Assembly: GCA_003550305.1 (NCBI GenBank)
Contig: QKYT01000291.1
Span: forward strand, 21,539 to 85,538
Source of the DNA: Glomus cerebriforme
Lineage: Eukaryota; Glomeromycota; Glomeromycetes; Glomerales; Glomeraceae
DNA length: 64,000 nucleotides
Reading direction: 5' to 3'
Shown here: positions 1-11,130 of the stretch, one piece after another
Position numbering within the stretch: the first letter of the stretch is position 1
Layout: the number at the start of each line of letters is the position of its first letter
Notes under the pieces: generated by a model
What the model saw: only the letters and a program-made list of their open reading frames with translations
Database searches by the model: none
Told to the model about the DNA's origin: nothing
Position numbers and translations under genes: made by a program

Positions 1-1435
1 GATTCATTTGTCATTTCAAGTCATTTGCCGAACACTGCTTTAGGATGCTGATCACATGGAAATAGAGAAAGACATTTCTAAATCAGTTGCTTCACCACCT
101 GAAAATACTTCACAGAAAAATTCAAAATCCAACAAGAAAGCAGAGTCTTCTGCACCCCTTCCAAAGACTTCTAAAAAGGCTAAGAAGGAGTGACTTTCTC
201 ATATTATCACAGGATTCATGATACTGCCTAATTTACAAAAAAATGTGCATAATGTAATGTTATATGACATTCTGGGTAAATGGGATGCCAAGAAAATAAT
301 CAAGAAGATCAACAAACACTTAGGTTCTCTTGTAAAAGCTACCCTATTGAAGCAAGGTAAATACACCTGTGTATGGGCTATAATAGTACTGAGAACTACA
401 GTACTCAACGTATTTGAAGAAGGTCAATGGCAAATACTATTAGGCAATACTTTAGTTAGATGATTCCTGGCGGACTGGTCTTTGGAACAATGTAAATGAA
501 GAACTGTTTTCCAAGTTGTATTAACTGACTTTGGCAAAGGCTTTGAAGAACACCTTATTTTTCAGGATACAGAATTTATGGCACATCATCGTCTTGCCAT
601 TATCAAACTGGTGAAAGATTCCAAAGGTAAACAGAAATTAATAGGGTTCTTCTGAACCTCAGATGATCTTAATCAAGCCTGCCAAGCCAAATTTAGGATC
701 TACAAACTCATCATTAAATGGAAGATAGATGCAATAGAAAAGAAAAAGTCTGACCTTGCATACTTATCAGCAAGTACTTCCTCTTTGAAGAAAAATAAAG
801 ACTCAAAGAAGTCATCCTCCAAATCATTCACATCAGGCAAGAAAAATGATAAATACACCACCTACAATCAGAAATACTGCCATTTGGAGGCCACGATCGA
901 TAGGTTAACCCAATGAGTGGGAGATCAAGAAAAGTACATTGAACTGGATGTAAGCATCATAGGTTCTATTAAAAAGGAATTTCAATCTGGCTTATAGCTT
1001 GTCCATTCTTTTGTATTTTTGTATTTTTTGTAAATTGGTCTCTAATTCCTTTGCAGCTTATAAGTTGGACTTGAAGTGATAAACAGTTTATAAAAGAAGA
1101 TACCGAGGTTTCCATTTAATTTTTTTTAGGTCCAAAATGGTTAGGTGATTTTTCTTGGTCATCACCCTCTTCTCTATCCCCTAGGAACTGTCAGAATGTC
1201 CTATAACTTTGTAGTTTTGTAATATGTGTAAATTTTTCTTTTTTGGTTCTGTTTAGTTTTAGTTTAGTTTAGATCCCCTTACCCAGTGTGCTCACTCTAT
1301 TTTTTTATTGCTATGACATTAATAGTCTGCCGAGGCTCAGTCACTTTATGTAATCTTTGTATGAAATTTTTGTACTTGGTTACGTTAGTGGCATTTTCAA
1401 TGTTGAAATAAAAAAAATAAAATAAAATAAAATAC
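1..1435 (+). mobile_element. Degenerate retroelement-like repeat with A-rich tail
   Basis: Broken reading frames on the plus strand encode lysine/serine-rich, gag or ORF1-like segments, for example VLTDFGKGFEEHLIF near 520-555 and KKNKDSKKSSSKSF near 790-830. They are interrupted by several stops, such as TGA near 653 and 914. One open piece lies at 218-463. The unit ends at 1405-1433 in an A-rich tail built of AATAAAATAAAAT units, as is common at 3' ends of non-LTR retrotransposons. No reverse transcriptase is visible, so the class is inference; it could equally be another dispersed Rhizophagus repeat. The 5' side runs off the window. Confidence 0.4.
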
Positions 1436-1639
1436 TAGAGTTACTCACAATTATTACATGTGATATCTTAATTTGTTAATAAATATCCAAAAGTAACGAT
1501 GCATAACTTATGACCATTTTGTTTACTTAAAAGTCTTTATATATAAAAATTGTTAAGCAACAATTAAAATATTATTTTTTTTTGTTATTATTATTTTTTT
1601 AACCTCTCTTTTCACGTACTTAATTTTTTAAAAAAAAAT

Positions 1640-2640
1640 GGGTCGCTTGTCTTATGGAAAATGAACATGAATATGCACACTCCTTGAGGAAGGTTATAGT
1701 GCTCATTCCATTGCATCCCAATTAAATATTAGCCAGTCTACTGTTGTCCGAATAAATCAGAAGGCAAAGGCTGCTAGTTCTGTGAAATTTTTTACTGGCC
1801 GTGATAAGTGAAATATTGTTCAACTTATTACAACTGGAGAATGTACTACAGCAGTTGACATCCAAAAAAAATTAAAAACTGATAACCAAATTGATGTCAG
1901 CGCATGCACATTGAAAAGGACTTTGCTTAAAAATGGTTTGTCTTCAAGAATAAAGCATAAAAAACCCTATTTAAAGAAAACTTATTGACTTTTATGTTTA
2001 AATTTTGCAAAAAAGTATAAGGTATGGACAATTGAGGATTGGAATAGGGTAATTTGGTCAGAAGAATCCAAATTTATGGTTTTTGGTTCTGATGGATACC
2101 AGTATTGCTGGAAAAAACCAGAAGAGCCACTTCGAGACTAACATGTTAAACCTACAGTTAAATTTGGTAGTGGTAATATTATGGCATGGGGCTGTTTCTC
2201 TTCTTTTGGTATTGGGAACATTATGGGCATTTATAGGACAATGAATGGAGAATTATATCATCAAATATTGGAGATAGACCTTCTAGGAACAATCCAGTGG
2301 TATGGATTGAATAGTGAAGATATAATTTTTTAACAGGATAATTGATCTTAAACACACAGCTAACCTAACAAAACAATGGTTTGAAGACAATAGCATTAAT
2401 GTAATGGAGTAGCCACCACAATCACCTGATCTTAATCCCATAGAACATCTTTGGAATGAGATTGATAGACGTTTGAGAAAATTGGAGAACCCAGTTCATA
2501 GTTAAGATCAGCTTTGGGAGGCTATTCAAAATATATGGAATGAGATGGATAATGAGTTTTTAACCACATTAATCAATAGTATGCCTGAATGAATTAATGA
2601 TGTAATTAAAGCCAAGAGAGGGTATACTAGATGGTAAAGA
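1640..2640 (+). pseudogene. Tc1/mariner-family transposase, decayed
   Basis: Reading the plus strand with several stops gives an N-terminal helix-turn-helix segment (SIASQLNISQSTVVRINQK), then the DDE core. The first catalytic region reads VIWSEESKFMVFGSDG, where family members usually have WSDESKF, so the first Asp is Glu here. The second lies in a degraded 'F*QDN' region near 2330, and the third in SPDLNPIEHLWNEID near 2425-2465. In-frame stops occur near 1808, 1986, 2140, 2332 and 2410, so the protein cannot be made. A terminal-repeat-like sequence (TTGAGCGTCACTATACA) lies near 2916-2932; no clear partner was found on the left, where the element abuts the A-rich tail of the previous repeat. 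It is a dead copy. Confidence 0.8.
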
Positions 2641-3125
2641 ATAATTGGAAAAGATTTTTCAATTTTTAAATCATTTATTTTTTGATAAATTTCTTTTTAT
2701 TTATTAAAATTGAGAATGATCAAAAATAATGCATTGCATAAATTGAATTCAATCTTATTTTTTTCGAAGGGAAAAATTTATTATAAAACAAAATTTATAA
2801 TATAAAATACTCTAAGTATTAACGTTTAAAATGAGTTATTTTACATAATTTTTGAAGCATTAGTTCAAGAGTTATTTCAATTTTAAGATTTTGATTCATG
2901 TGATGCAAAATTTTTGAGCGTCACTATACATGATCATATGTTGAAATTCTTCATAATCTTTCACTTCAAGATCATTTGAATAGAATAAATAAAAACATCA
3001 GATTTTTTTATTAATAAATATATGATAACAGAAATGAATCTACAATTAAATAATAGTACAAAGAAAGGATCTTAAAACTATTTTAACTTAAATTGTCCTA
3101 TTGTGATTAAAAATCGCAAAATGCT

Positions 3126-3294
3126 GTTGTAGCCCAAATGTAACTATGTCCCGAATACGACTTGGGATATTCTAAATCGAACTTGGGACAATCCTATATC
3201 TCAAACTATCATCTAAGACTGGGTTAGTTTGGAAGTTTCGGATATAAGGTATTCTCAAGTTTGATTTGGGACATGGTAGAGTTTGGGCTACAAC
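3126..3294. mobile_element. Foldback MITE-like element (family 1)
   Basis: The ends are inverted copies: GTTGTAGCCCAAA at the left and TTTGGGCTACAAC at the right, with further imperfect pairing inwards (ATGTCCC/GGGACAT). A six-base direct repeat, AATGCT, flanks the element at 3120-3125 and 3295-3300, consistent with a target-site duplication; a four-base ATGC reading is also possible. There is no coding capacity. A fragment of the same terminus recurs at 56450-56467, showing a dispersed family. The transposase that moves it is not identified. Confidence 0.65.
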
Positions 3295-4370
3295 AATGCT
3301 AAATAGACTCTGCATTTGCTTACATACAGTAAATTAATGTAATATTTGATTTTGATATAAATTTTTATTTTTTAATTATTAAATTTAGCAAAATATTTTC
3401 AAAGGTTTAGGCCAAAATATATTTTGTCTCACATGACCAGGCTGAGTAAAATTTTACCCGGCAATCCAAAATTTTTTTCTATTGGACAAAATCGATAAAA
3501 AATTCTCGTGATATTTACATGCTCATTTTCATTTAAATACATATTAATTTCAGATGCTATTATATATTTTAGTGATATTTAATTTCATATATTATTAAGC
3601 TAATATTGTAACTATAATATTAGAAGAATCAAATTTGAGTATTATTATTTAATATATATCATTCACTAAAACTGTTATTATATTTTAGCTCGTTCATTTC
3701 ATTGACAATCATTTTCACCGTTATTTCACTTACAAATTTTTGATTTAATTATTTCTATAATTTTTTTTTTTTTTGCAAACCAAAAACTTAGTAGTATAAA
3801 AATCAAGAAAATTGAAGCTAGACATTCTATTTTAATTTGTTAAGACTTTTATTCTATTGCGTAACAGGTAAGTCATTTCGGTCAGATAGATAATTTAATA
3901 GGCTATACTATCAATATGACAATTAGGCCGAAATGATTATTTTTTTCTGTCTTAAATTTAATAATAGAAGAAATTAAAGAAATTAAAAAAAATAAACTAG
4001 AGTTTATATTCATAAGGATAACATAATAACTAGTGGCAATGCTGGATGAAATTTTGATGGTTAATCATTCCAATTTCCAGCTTGATATTTCTGGATAAAT
4101 AGATTTTTTTTTTTAATTTTTTAATTTTTTTAATGATTTTTTTTAACCTAATAAGCTAATATAATAATTATGGATCCATGGATTATATCTGAGATAAAAA
4201 AATAAGCATCCACAATCCGTTTATGGATATATCAAAAAAATTTAATAAAAATCCTTCTAAATAAATGGAGTTAATTATACTTTTATTATTTGATAGTAGT
4301 TTTAAATCATATAGTTAACTTATAAATTCATCAAAAAAAAAAGAATTCTTTATTAAACAACTTTCTTAGC
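3295..4370. other. Non-coding AT-rich stretch
   Basis: No supported gene. The stretch holds homopolymer runs and scattered stops in all frames. Confidence 0.5.
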
Positions 4371-4371
4371 G

Positions 4372-4467
4372 ATAGGGACGATCGTGTAACTCATGATCTG
4401 ATTCACGTGACAAAAATCTGGTAATTTATGTCAGCCGAGTGATATACCACCAATCTAGCTAATCCGG
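4372..4467 (-). repeat. tRNA-like sequence, possibly SINE-derived
   Basis: On the minus strand the sequence contains TAGCTAGATTGGTGG, which resembles an internal A box, followed about 60 nt later by a weak B-box-like GAGTTACACGATC. No convincing four-arm cloverleaf could be drawn. It is most easily read as a decayed tRNA-derived element rather than a working tRNA. Low confidence. Confidence 0.2.
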
Positions 4468-4505
4468 AGCAGTGATCATCAGCATGCCTTGTGCGACAAA
4501 AAAAT

Positions 4506-4734
4506 GGAAAATCTTACCACACCACCCTCGGTTGCACAAGTGTAATGTGTGATGTTTTATGTCACACTCCACGTGATTTCACCTGCTTCCATTTTTTATA
4601 TTTATTTCAGGGACAGATTTTTTTTAGTGGTCCAAAAAATATTTGTCCCCCCCCCGGTTGTCATCTGTGTTACAATGTGTTATATAGCCGAGGTGATTCA
4701 TGTGCAACCGAGGGTGGTGTGGTAAGAGTTCCCC
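4506..4734. mobile_element. Foldback MITE-like element (family 2)
   Basis: A perfect 26-nt inverted repeat lies near the ends: it begins CTTACCACACCACC at 4513-4538, and its exact reverse complement is at 4701-4726. Imperfect pairing continues outwards to GGAAAAT and AGTTCCCC. An inner hairpin (GGGACAGATTTTTTT against ATATTTGTCCC) sits around 4609-4650. An A7T octamer flanks both sides (4498-4505 and 4735-4742) and would be an 8-9 bp target duplication, although its low complexity weakens that. Eight to nine bp would suit a hAT or Mutator-type transposase. Non-coding. Confidence 0.75.
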
Positions 4735-4852
4735 AAAAAAATGTAGATTAGCTAACTTATTCTAGACATGGCGCTAGCTGGATTTTGACAAACACTTCAT
4801 GTAATTGTCGAGGAGACACCTTCGGAAATAATGGAAACCCCTCTCCGGTAAA

Positions 4853-4981
4853 CTAAATTTTCTTTACCCCAATATTGCCAAATTTCTCTAATATCACATT
4901 TGGAACATCTTCTAAGGGACTGTGGAATTCCTCAAACTTTCGGAGATATGCTCTTGCATTTTTATCAGCTTCTTCTGCCAT
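4853..4981 (-). CDS. Unrecognised short coding fragment
   Basis: An ATG-initiated 42-residue frame has protein-like composition (starting MAEEADKNARAYLRKFEEF and ending EKFGNIGVKKI) in otherwise stop-rich DNA. After the stop another open stretch on the same strand continues to about 4760 in a different frame, so this may be one exon or a broken remnant of a larger gene. It lies just beyond MITE family 2, which may have disrupted it. No family is recognised. Confidence 0.3.
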   Translation of the reverse strand: MAEEADKNARAYLRKFEEFHSPLEDVPNVILEKFGNIGVKKI

Positions 4982-5354
4982 TTCTAATGAAGAATTGATT
5001 TTGCCTTACAACAATGTGTGACAAATTGACAATGTACCACTGGAGTTGTACATTTATGGTAATTAATTATTAGGCAACTAGATATTAGCCAAGTTATTCA
5101 CGTTCATAATAGTTTATATATTTTTATAACTAATTCTTTGTAATTTATGTCCAAAGTGAAAAAATTGGATAAAAATATATTTATTTAGTTATTTATAATA
5201 TAATACAATAATATTTGTGTGGTTAATATAATATATTATACAAAAATTTGATTTAAAATAATATTTACTAGATTAGATAAAAATTTGTTTTAATCTGATC
5301 CTAAAGAATTTTTTCTTAAAAAAAAATATGAAAAAAAATATATATATAATTATT

Positions 5355-5984
5355 TTATACCCTCTGTTTATCATTTATTTCAATCTCTATCTCTGCATTT
5401 TCACCAAACATTAATGGCACCTTTTCCCTAAAAATGATATTCCCATTATTAATATAACATCCCAATTCTATATCATAACGAGTGAAGATTCCCTTACGCC
5501 ATTTTAATTTGTAATGTACGTTTAAATTCTTTTCATTGTATTCATAAAGTTTTTTTTCAATTTCAGTAGTAAACTTTAAAGTGCGTGATTTTGCCTCATT
5601 AATAATAACAAAAATTGCTAAGAAAAGAAGGAAAACTAAAATTAATTCTGCCACAATTGGACCTATCACGTAGCGATTAATAAATTCCAAAAGATCATAT
5701 ACAACAAAATTTAATAAACTTCCAAAAAAAACTAAAATAGTGATTATAACAATAAGAGCGGTACATAACAAAAAGGCGCAAAAAGCGCCCCACAACCTTT
5801 TTACGCTCAATAATGAATTAACTTTGACAATTTCGTTAAGTCCATCAATACGTTTTTTTAGCTCTTCTTTATCAATTAAATCGCGCATACCAACAGACCA
5901 TTGTGGCTCAAAATAATACTCTGGTGTAAAGTAACTGTAATAAGAAGTACTTTCTTCTTTTAGAGGAATGTAGTATAACTTCAT
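5355..5984 (-). CDS. Predicted two-pass membrane protein, function unknown
   Basis: An intact single-exon gene of 209 residues. The N-terminal ~60 residues are Tyr/Glu-rich. A strongly hydrophobic segment follows at about residues 65-91 (core LLCTALIVIITILVFF) and a second at about 108-128 (LILVFLLFLAIFVII). The region between (about 92-107) is short, so a hairpin with both ends on the same side of the membrane is likely. The C-terminal 80 residues are mixed and charged (EIEKKLYEYNEKN), consistent with a soluble tail. No catalytic motif is seen. The first ATG is chosen because the frame is closed just upstream. I do not recognise the family. Confidence 0.7.
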   Translation of the reverse strand: MKLYYIPLKEESTSYYSYFTPEYYFEPQWSVGMRDLIDKEELKKRIDGLNEIVKVNSLLSVKRLWGAFCAFLLCTALIVIITILVFFGSLLNFVVYDLLEFINRYVIGPIVAELILVFLLFLAIFVIINEAKSRTLKFTTEIEKKLYEYNEKNLNVHYKLKWRKGIFTRYDIELGCYINNGNIIFREKVPLMFGENAEIEIEINDKQRV

Positions 5985-6066
5985 ATTTAAGGATGAGAGT
6001 GAAAGGTCGTTAATAGAAGAAAAAGATTTAAATTATTTTGCGGGATGGTATTTAAATCATTTATAT

Positions 6067-6212
6067 GAGATTTTAATATATCCTAAAATTGTACTTGATT
6101 TATGCTTTTGGTAAAATCTAAAAAAAATGCAATCTTTATGAGATTTTAATATATCCTAAAATTGTATTTGATTTATACTTTTGATAACATCTAAAAAAAC
6201 GCCAATCTTCAT
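6067..6212. repeat. 73-bp tandem duplication upstream of the membrane-protein gene
   Basis: Two adjacent copies (6067-6139 and 6140-6212) both begin GAGATTTTAATATATCC and end AATCTT(T/C)AT, with a few substitutions. They lie about 80-230 bp upstream of the start codon of the minus-strand gene at 5984, so they could affect its promoter; that is inference. Confidence 0.75.
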
Positions 6213-6442
6213 GAAATAAAAAAAAGGAAAGTCTTAACCTCTAGGTTCTTGGCATAAAAATTCTAGAACCAAATCGATAAATGCAAAAGTATTTTTTTAG
6301 GGTATTCATTTAACTTACCCACGCATTTGTTTTTTTATTGAACCATAATTCATTAATTAAGTGCGTCGATCTGTTTGTTGTTCAATGGTCCAATAGAGGT
6401 AATCCTTAAAATTTTGGGCGCATTCACAAATTCGATTGAATT

Positions 6443-6622
6443 GGATTTGCCATTCCATTTGTGGATAAGCTAGAAAAATATATCCGATATGACGTTTTTA
6501 GTGCTATAGATGTATTTAGAATTCACTGGGTTCGTTCATTTTCTGTAGACCAGATCTCAACTTTTACAGATGATGATATTAACTTCATAAAAACAAAGGT
6601 GCCAAATCCTGGAGCGTCATGA
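6443..6622 (+). CDS. Unrecognised coding-like fragment
   Basis: An open stretch of 59 codons without its own ATG reads like protein ([20 protein letters not shown], later [16 protein letters not shown]) and ends in TGA. A TGA closes the frame just upstream, although an intron beginning GTAATCC near 6400 could bypass it. It is probably the last exon or a relic of an unknown gene. Confidence 0.3.
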   Translation, partial: GFAIPFVDKLEKYIRYDVFSAIDVFRIHWVRSFSVDQISTFTDDDINFIKTKVPNPGAS

Positions 6623-7137
6623 ATTATGTCTATATCTTTTTATATCTTCTTTATTTCTTATTGTACGTACAATCCATATGTCATACTTGTTACCTTCCCT
6701 TCAGTAGTCAACTTTTAGTCTGTGTGATCTTTTTTTTCTCATGATTGATAAATAGGAACATAATAATAGATAAATTTGTAGCGAATGAAGGGATAGAAAT
6801 CTTATATGTCAAATTCTTACATGGCTGAACATTCAAAACATTTAGCTTTTTTTTGGCTTGGCCAACCAATTTACAATAAAAGTACTTTCATTTTTAAATG
6901 AGTTTCGTCTAGTGATTTTTTAACCAATGAAAGTATCGATAAAAATAAAGTTTTATTTATATATTGATTTGAGATCAGGTTTATGCATTTCTTAATATAT
7001 TTTTCAGATCAGTTAACTTTATCTCTAGGAATCAAGAGAGGGGATCTGCACTGTTTCTATTGCGCAATTTGACGAGTTTATTCGGCAAGAAAAAATCCAA
7101 AATCTGATTAGCCGATCATCTCGTGATTTGAGAAAAC

Positions 7138-7612
7138 TCATAGTGTCCAGGTAGTGTCGAGGAACCGGCAGGGAGCTAGAGAAGATGGAGAATTGACATT
7201 ATCATACTGGTTGTTACCAAAGGTAACTATATTAACAGCTAATTCCTCATTCCTCTGCTTCTTCGGGAGAAATATCTCCAATAGAACATGTGTCCTGCAC
7301 GTTAGTAATGAGTTGGGTTTGCTGTTTGATTTCATTGATATCATACCTTAAGTTTGCTATCTAAGCTTTAAGCTCGGCATTCTCGGATTTGAGTTTAGTG
7401 GTAACTGCATTAGTCTTCTCTAGCTCCACGATTGCGACGTTAAGTTAGCCAATCTTGACTCTATAGTTTTCATCGCTTCTGGCCTTAAGCGTCTCAACTT
7501 CATTTTCTCAGCTTCAACCTCAGCAAACTTTAGTAACTTCTCTCTAAGTTTGGGAATCTTAGCGTTCTCCTTCCTAAGCTCTCAATGGATTGCATGTTCG
7601 ATAATAATTTTT
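7138..7612 (-). pseudogene. Coiled-coil protein pseudogene
   Basis: On the minus strand two overlapping frames give heptad-like charged helices: ELRKENAKIPKLREKLLKFA followed, after a frameshift near 7440, by VAIVELEKTNAVTTKLKSEN and an in-frame stop (ELKA*IANL). The pattern 'ENAELKA-IA-L' is typical of the long coiled-coil repeat proteins abundant in Rhizophagus genomes. Beyond 7370 the frame decays further. No start codon or intact frame remains. Confidence 0.55.
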
Positions 7613-8615
7613 TTATATAAGATGGAATAATTCAAAATTTCGTTAGCATAGATAAAAAATGAGGTAATATCCTCATCGGAATTACTGATTTATTATATAA
7701 TAAATTACAAGATTCGATAATACATAAGCTTGTTTGACAAAGTGAATTAGAGTTTCTATACTTGTGCCTGCCAGTGTTTCGTTCAACTAATCTATCTATA
7801 TATTAACACAACATCCCAACATTAACTTTCATTTGTCAATAATCTGGATAGAATAAAATAAAAAATCGTCAATTAAAGTATATAAGACAGGCAATAAAGT
7901 AATCTTCGCTGAGAATTTATTTTGTTAGCACTTCCTTGATGCTAATAAGGTCTTCGGAAATCTTTACGAAAAAAAATGATTAGTTGGCAAGCTTCGAATT
8001 CGTTTTCTTGTAAATGCTCCGAAAAAAATATATATTTCATTCATACCTGAATCGCGTAATGTCTCTCCGAAGCTTCAATAATTCTTCACTAACGTTTCTT
8101 TCAAACTGCGATACTCGGTCTCTTTTAAACGAGTTCAAGCTCAGAGAAATATCGTAAGAGATAATTCTTTTGTACAGAGTACTGCGCTAATTTCTTTGTT
8201 ACACACACAGCTACATTAGTCAGATCGACGAAAATTTTATATAAATATCCAAATTGTTGCCTGACGAAAAAAATTCACACGAAAATGCCGATCGAACGGC
8301 AACCGGCTTATTTCCCCCTATTTCCTTATACTGTATATGAGAATTTTATCGTATCAGGCAAGGAAAGCCGGTCAGATAGTTAAGTATCTCCTAACTGGAT
8401 GGTTGATTTGTTTAGATTAGAATTCCCTTCTAATTTATTTCATTTAATTTTAAAAAATCCAGTAACTCTAAAGATACCATCTTAAGAGTAATTTTCTCGG
8501 CGGTTAGTCATCACGAAAAAAGGTATTGTCAATATCAGATATATATATACATATTATGTATATAACGCGTTTGCACCTTCAAAAATTTTTCCTACTTTAT
8601 CTCTCAAAATACATA
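7613..8615. other. Upstream region of the CRN pseudogene
   Basis: No coding signal. It includes a block around 8378-8440 (AGTATCTCCTAACTGG, TTTAGATTAGAATTCC) closely resembling sequence at 59462-59510, suggesting a duplicated CRN-type 5' region. AT-rich stretches nearer the start could serve as a promoter, but none is assigned. Confidence 0.4.
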
Positions 8616-10550
8616 ATGGTTTATTGTCTAGTTCTTGGTGAACATCCCAGAGAAGCGTTTGAAGTAGAGATTGATAGATTCAACAGTATCTCGAAACTTA
8701 GGGATATTATTTGGGAAAAGAATAAGGACATCGCGCCTAGTTCAAGAAAACCCAGGTTATGGAAAGTCGATATTTCTAACGAAGAAAATGAAAAAATCGA
8801 AAAGCTAGAAATACTTATCAACACGCCTCCTCATGAAATTAACATTGAAAAACAACTCGAGGGTAAGGAGCTCTTTACAAATAAGGATCTTGGAGATTAC
8901 TTTCCTGTTCCCATACTTGATAGACATATTCGGATCATTGTGCAACCGCCACTTTCGCCCGCCACCACTGGTAAGTGCCTCCCAATGATTTGCCTCTCGA
9001 ACAAGAAATTCGTGTTATCTCACATCCCATTCTTCTTTACTAGAAGAAGAGCGTCTGATTAAGCGGCAAAAATTAGGTGATCCAATATTTGGCGATTTAT
9101 TGGAGATAGTTGCTCATCTCAAGAAAGGAACCAATTATCAAACATCCCAACGGAAAAAAACTCATAACGATTGGACAGTCCGCATTATATATTCGGCAAG
9201 CTTATATAGACATTTATCGAGAAATTATAAACTGTATGAGTTATTCCTATATTATTTACTTATCTGACTTTTATGCGACAATGCTACATCGATTGTTTTC
9301 CAGCCAAATCAAGCTGATTTATACTATCGCTTCGAAGATTCAGAACTTGTTGAAATTGGAACCTACGCGGAAATTTCATCTTATCTTCATTCTCTGAAAA
9401 CATAGTATATAGCAGACGCTGCACCTCTTCCAAGACTTACTGCAAAAACAGTCGTTGCTGTATCGCCAATCAGTTATCTTGAGGATAAAATGTATGAAGA
9501 TTTTGCTAAGGTTGACAATATCAAATTTTGCATGCCGCCGTGGACGCTAAATGAGTTAAAATTTTGTCGGGAATGTACCTTCTCACATGTTCCAGAAGAT
9601 TTAATGATGAAGCTCTTTGATAAAACGGGTGGAGTACCGCGATACGTTCTTGAAATGCCAGGAGACCTAGTTAAACAGCATAAAACATTATCTGATGAGA
9701 TTATAGAAGAGATTGTGGGAAAATCTATAAGACGTATTGAAGACGCTTTTTTAAGTATTTCTGACTTCCAACAACTTTTAGTATGCTTCAACAGCCAAGC
9801 AAACTTTATTAAAATCAGCAGCTGCTAGTTCAAGTTCTGATTCAACCAATCCTTCTTATGATAGTTACGATTTTGATAAACATGTCTTTGGGAGCAGAAT
9901 AAATGGGACTTATTATTACAGAGAATTCGAGACCCTCTAACGCTAGAGAAATCATGTTCGAGATATATGTGCTAAATATTTTTAAGCATGGTGGTAATTT
10001 TGAAATAAAATTTCTACAAGAAACTGAGGTAAGGTCCCATACAATCATTTTCAATATTGATAAAGAGAAAATTAACCTTTCTGTTTTTGGTTTATTATCA
10101 GAACAAAGAACAACAACTCACAATTTTGGAATTTAAAGAATACAAATACATTCGAACAGCAGAAAACCTCTCAAAATATAATGGGGATACATCCGTCCGA
10201 CCGTCAAAAATTTTGGCGCAGTAGATCTAATAGCGACGCCGGATAAACTTTTTCAGATCATGATATCTTTAAAGCACACTATCAAACAAAATGAACTCGT
10301 TAAGACAGTTGAGAATATGCCAGTCTTCAAAAACGGAAATAAAATCCGACTTTTCTTCGTTGTTCCGGACGATATTTATGATGATTATAAATATCAAAAT
10401 TATGTAACGTCACGTAATGATAAAGTTAATTATCAAGATGAAGTTGACGATGAAGATCCGAATGATTTAATGTTTCGGCCAGTCAAACGTACGTCCTCTG
10501 TTCTGAATTCAGTAGAGCAATGGGTTTTAAAGATTGATTTATCCTTGTAA
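8616..10550 (+). pseudogene. Crinkler (CRN)-family effector-like protein, pseudogene
   Basis: The N-terminal exon (8616-8970) encodes the CRN ubiquitin-like header: MVYCLVLGEHPREAFEVEI, then RLWKVDI, ending at IRIIVQPP. A 73-nt GT-AG intron follows (8971-9043). Downstream are the NTPase-like core (GKKLITIGQSALYIRQAYID; FQPNQADLYYRFEDSE; the 'lid' segment FDKTGGVPRYVLEMP) and the C-terminal region (LFQIMISLKHTIKQNELVK; IRLFFVVPDDIYDDYKYQN; ending WVLKIDLSL). A second 73-nt intron is at 10029-10101. Lesions are frameshifts near 9120, 9790, 9930 and 10208, an in-frame TAG where Trp is expected (T*YIADAA, near 9401), and loss of the Walker A stretch near 9238. CRN proteins are secreted or host-nuclear effectors in oomycetes; in this fungus the role is unknown. 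This copy cannot make the protein. Confidence 0.85.
8971..9043 (+). other. Intron 1 of the CRN pseudogene
   Basis: GTAAGT donor and TTCTTTACTAG acceptor; splicing joins the header to EEERLIKRQKLGDP in frame. A second 73-nt intron with equally good sites is at 10029-10101. Intact splice sites suggest the gene decayed recently. Confidence 0.7.
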
Positions 10551-10671
10551 TATATTATATATAAGTTTATATTATTTGTAATATAATAATAAAGCGTTCT
10601 TTTCAGTCATTTTAAAATCAATCGAAAAAACATTATTTACAATGTAATATGAATAAATGAGAAAAGCCCGA

Positions 10672-10861
10672 TTATTGTAAAAATACTAGTAATGTTTCTG
10701 CAGCGCTAATTTCCGCAGTAAATTTTTCATTCTTAGGAAGCGGAAGAATTGTGTGGCTTTTGAGGAGGTCTTTATGGACACGATATGAATAGCCAGAGCA
10801 TTTCTTGATCATTTCAAGGTAAGTATTTTCCGTTGTCACATACGAAGTTGAACGCTGCTAC
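10672..10861 (-). CDS. Unrecognised C-terminal coding fragment
   Basis: A minus-strand frame of about 62 residues (YLEMIKKCSGYSYRVHKDLL, then ILPLPKNEKFTAEISAAETL) ends in TAA and has protein-like composition. Another coding-like piece (RPSKESMYQQPPLENDVAAF) lies just upstream on the same strand in a different frame, so a gene remnant is likely. The family is not recognised. It is tail-to-tail with the CRN pseudogene. Confidence 0.3.
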
Positions 10862-11130
10862 ATCATTTTCAAGCGGTGGCTGTTGGTACATGGATTCTTT
10901 CGAGGGTCGCTTGTTCGATACTCACTACCCACTTGAATTTCGATTTAGTCCTCTCGGACGCAATGCAAGAACTTGGTTAGTAAATCTTTTTTTCAGACAA
11001 CAGTTTGATCGTGACATTTTGTTACAAGAAAATTTTTTATTATTACATGCGAAAATAAATACAAAGATCGGGACTGTGCCCGTGATACATGACGATTTTT
11101 TCTATGCTAATGTCTGCGGACTTATACCGC

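Noticed and set aside
4372..4467. A functional tRNA gene on the minus strand
   Set aside because: A weak A-box-like segment exists but no full cloverleaf with a proper TPsiC arm and acceptor stem; kept only as a low-confidence tRNA-like repeat.
4491..4751. 86-codon frame MRQKNGKSYHTTLG
   Set aside because: It lies wholly within a foldback element with 26-bp inverted arms; coding is accidental.
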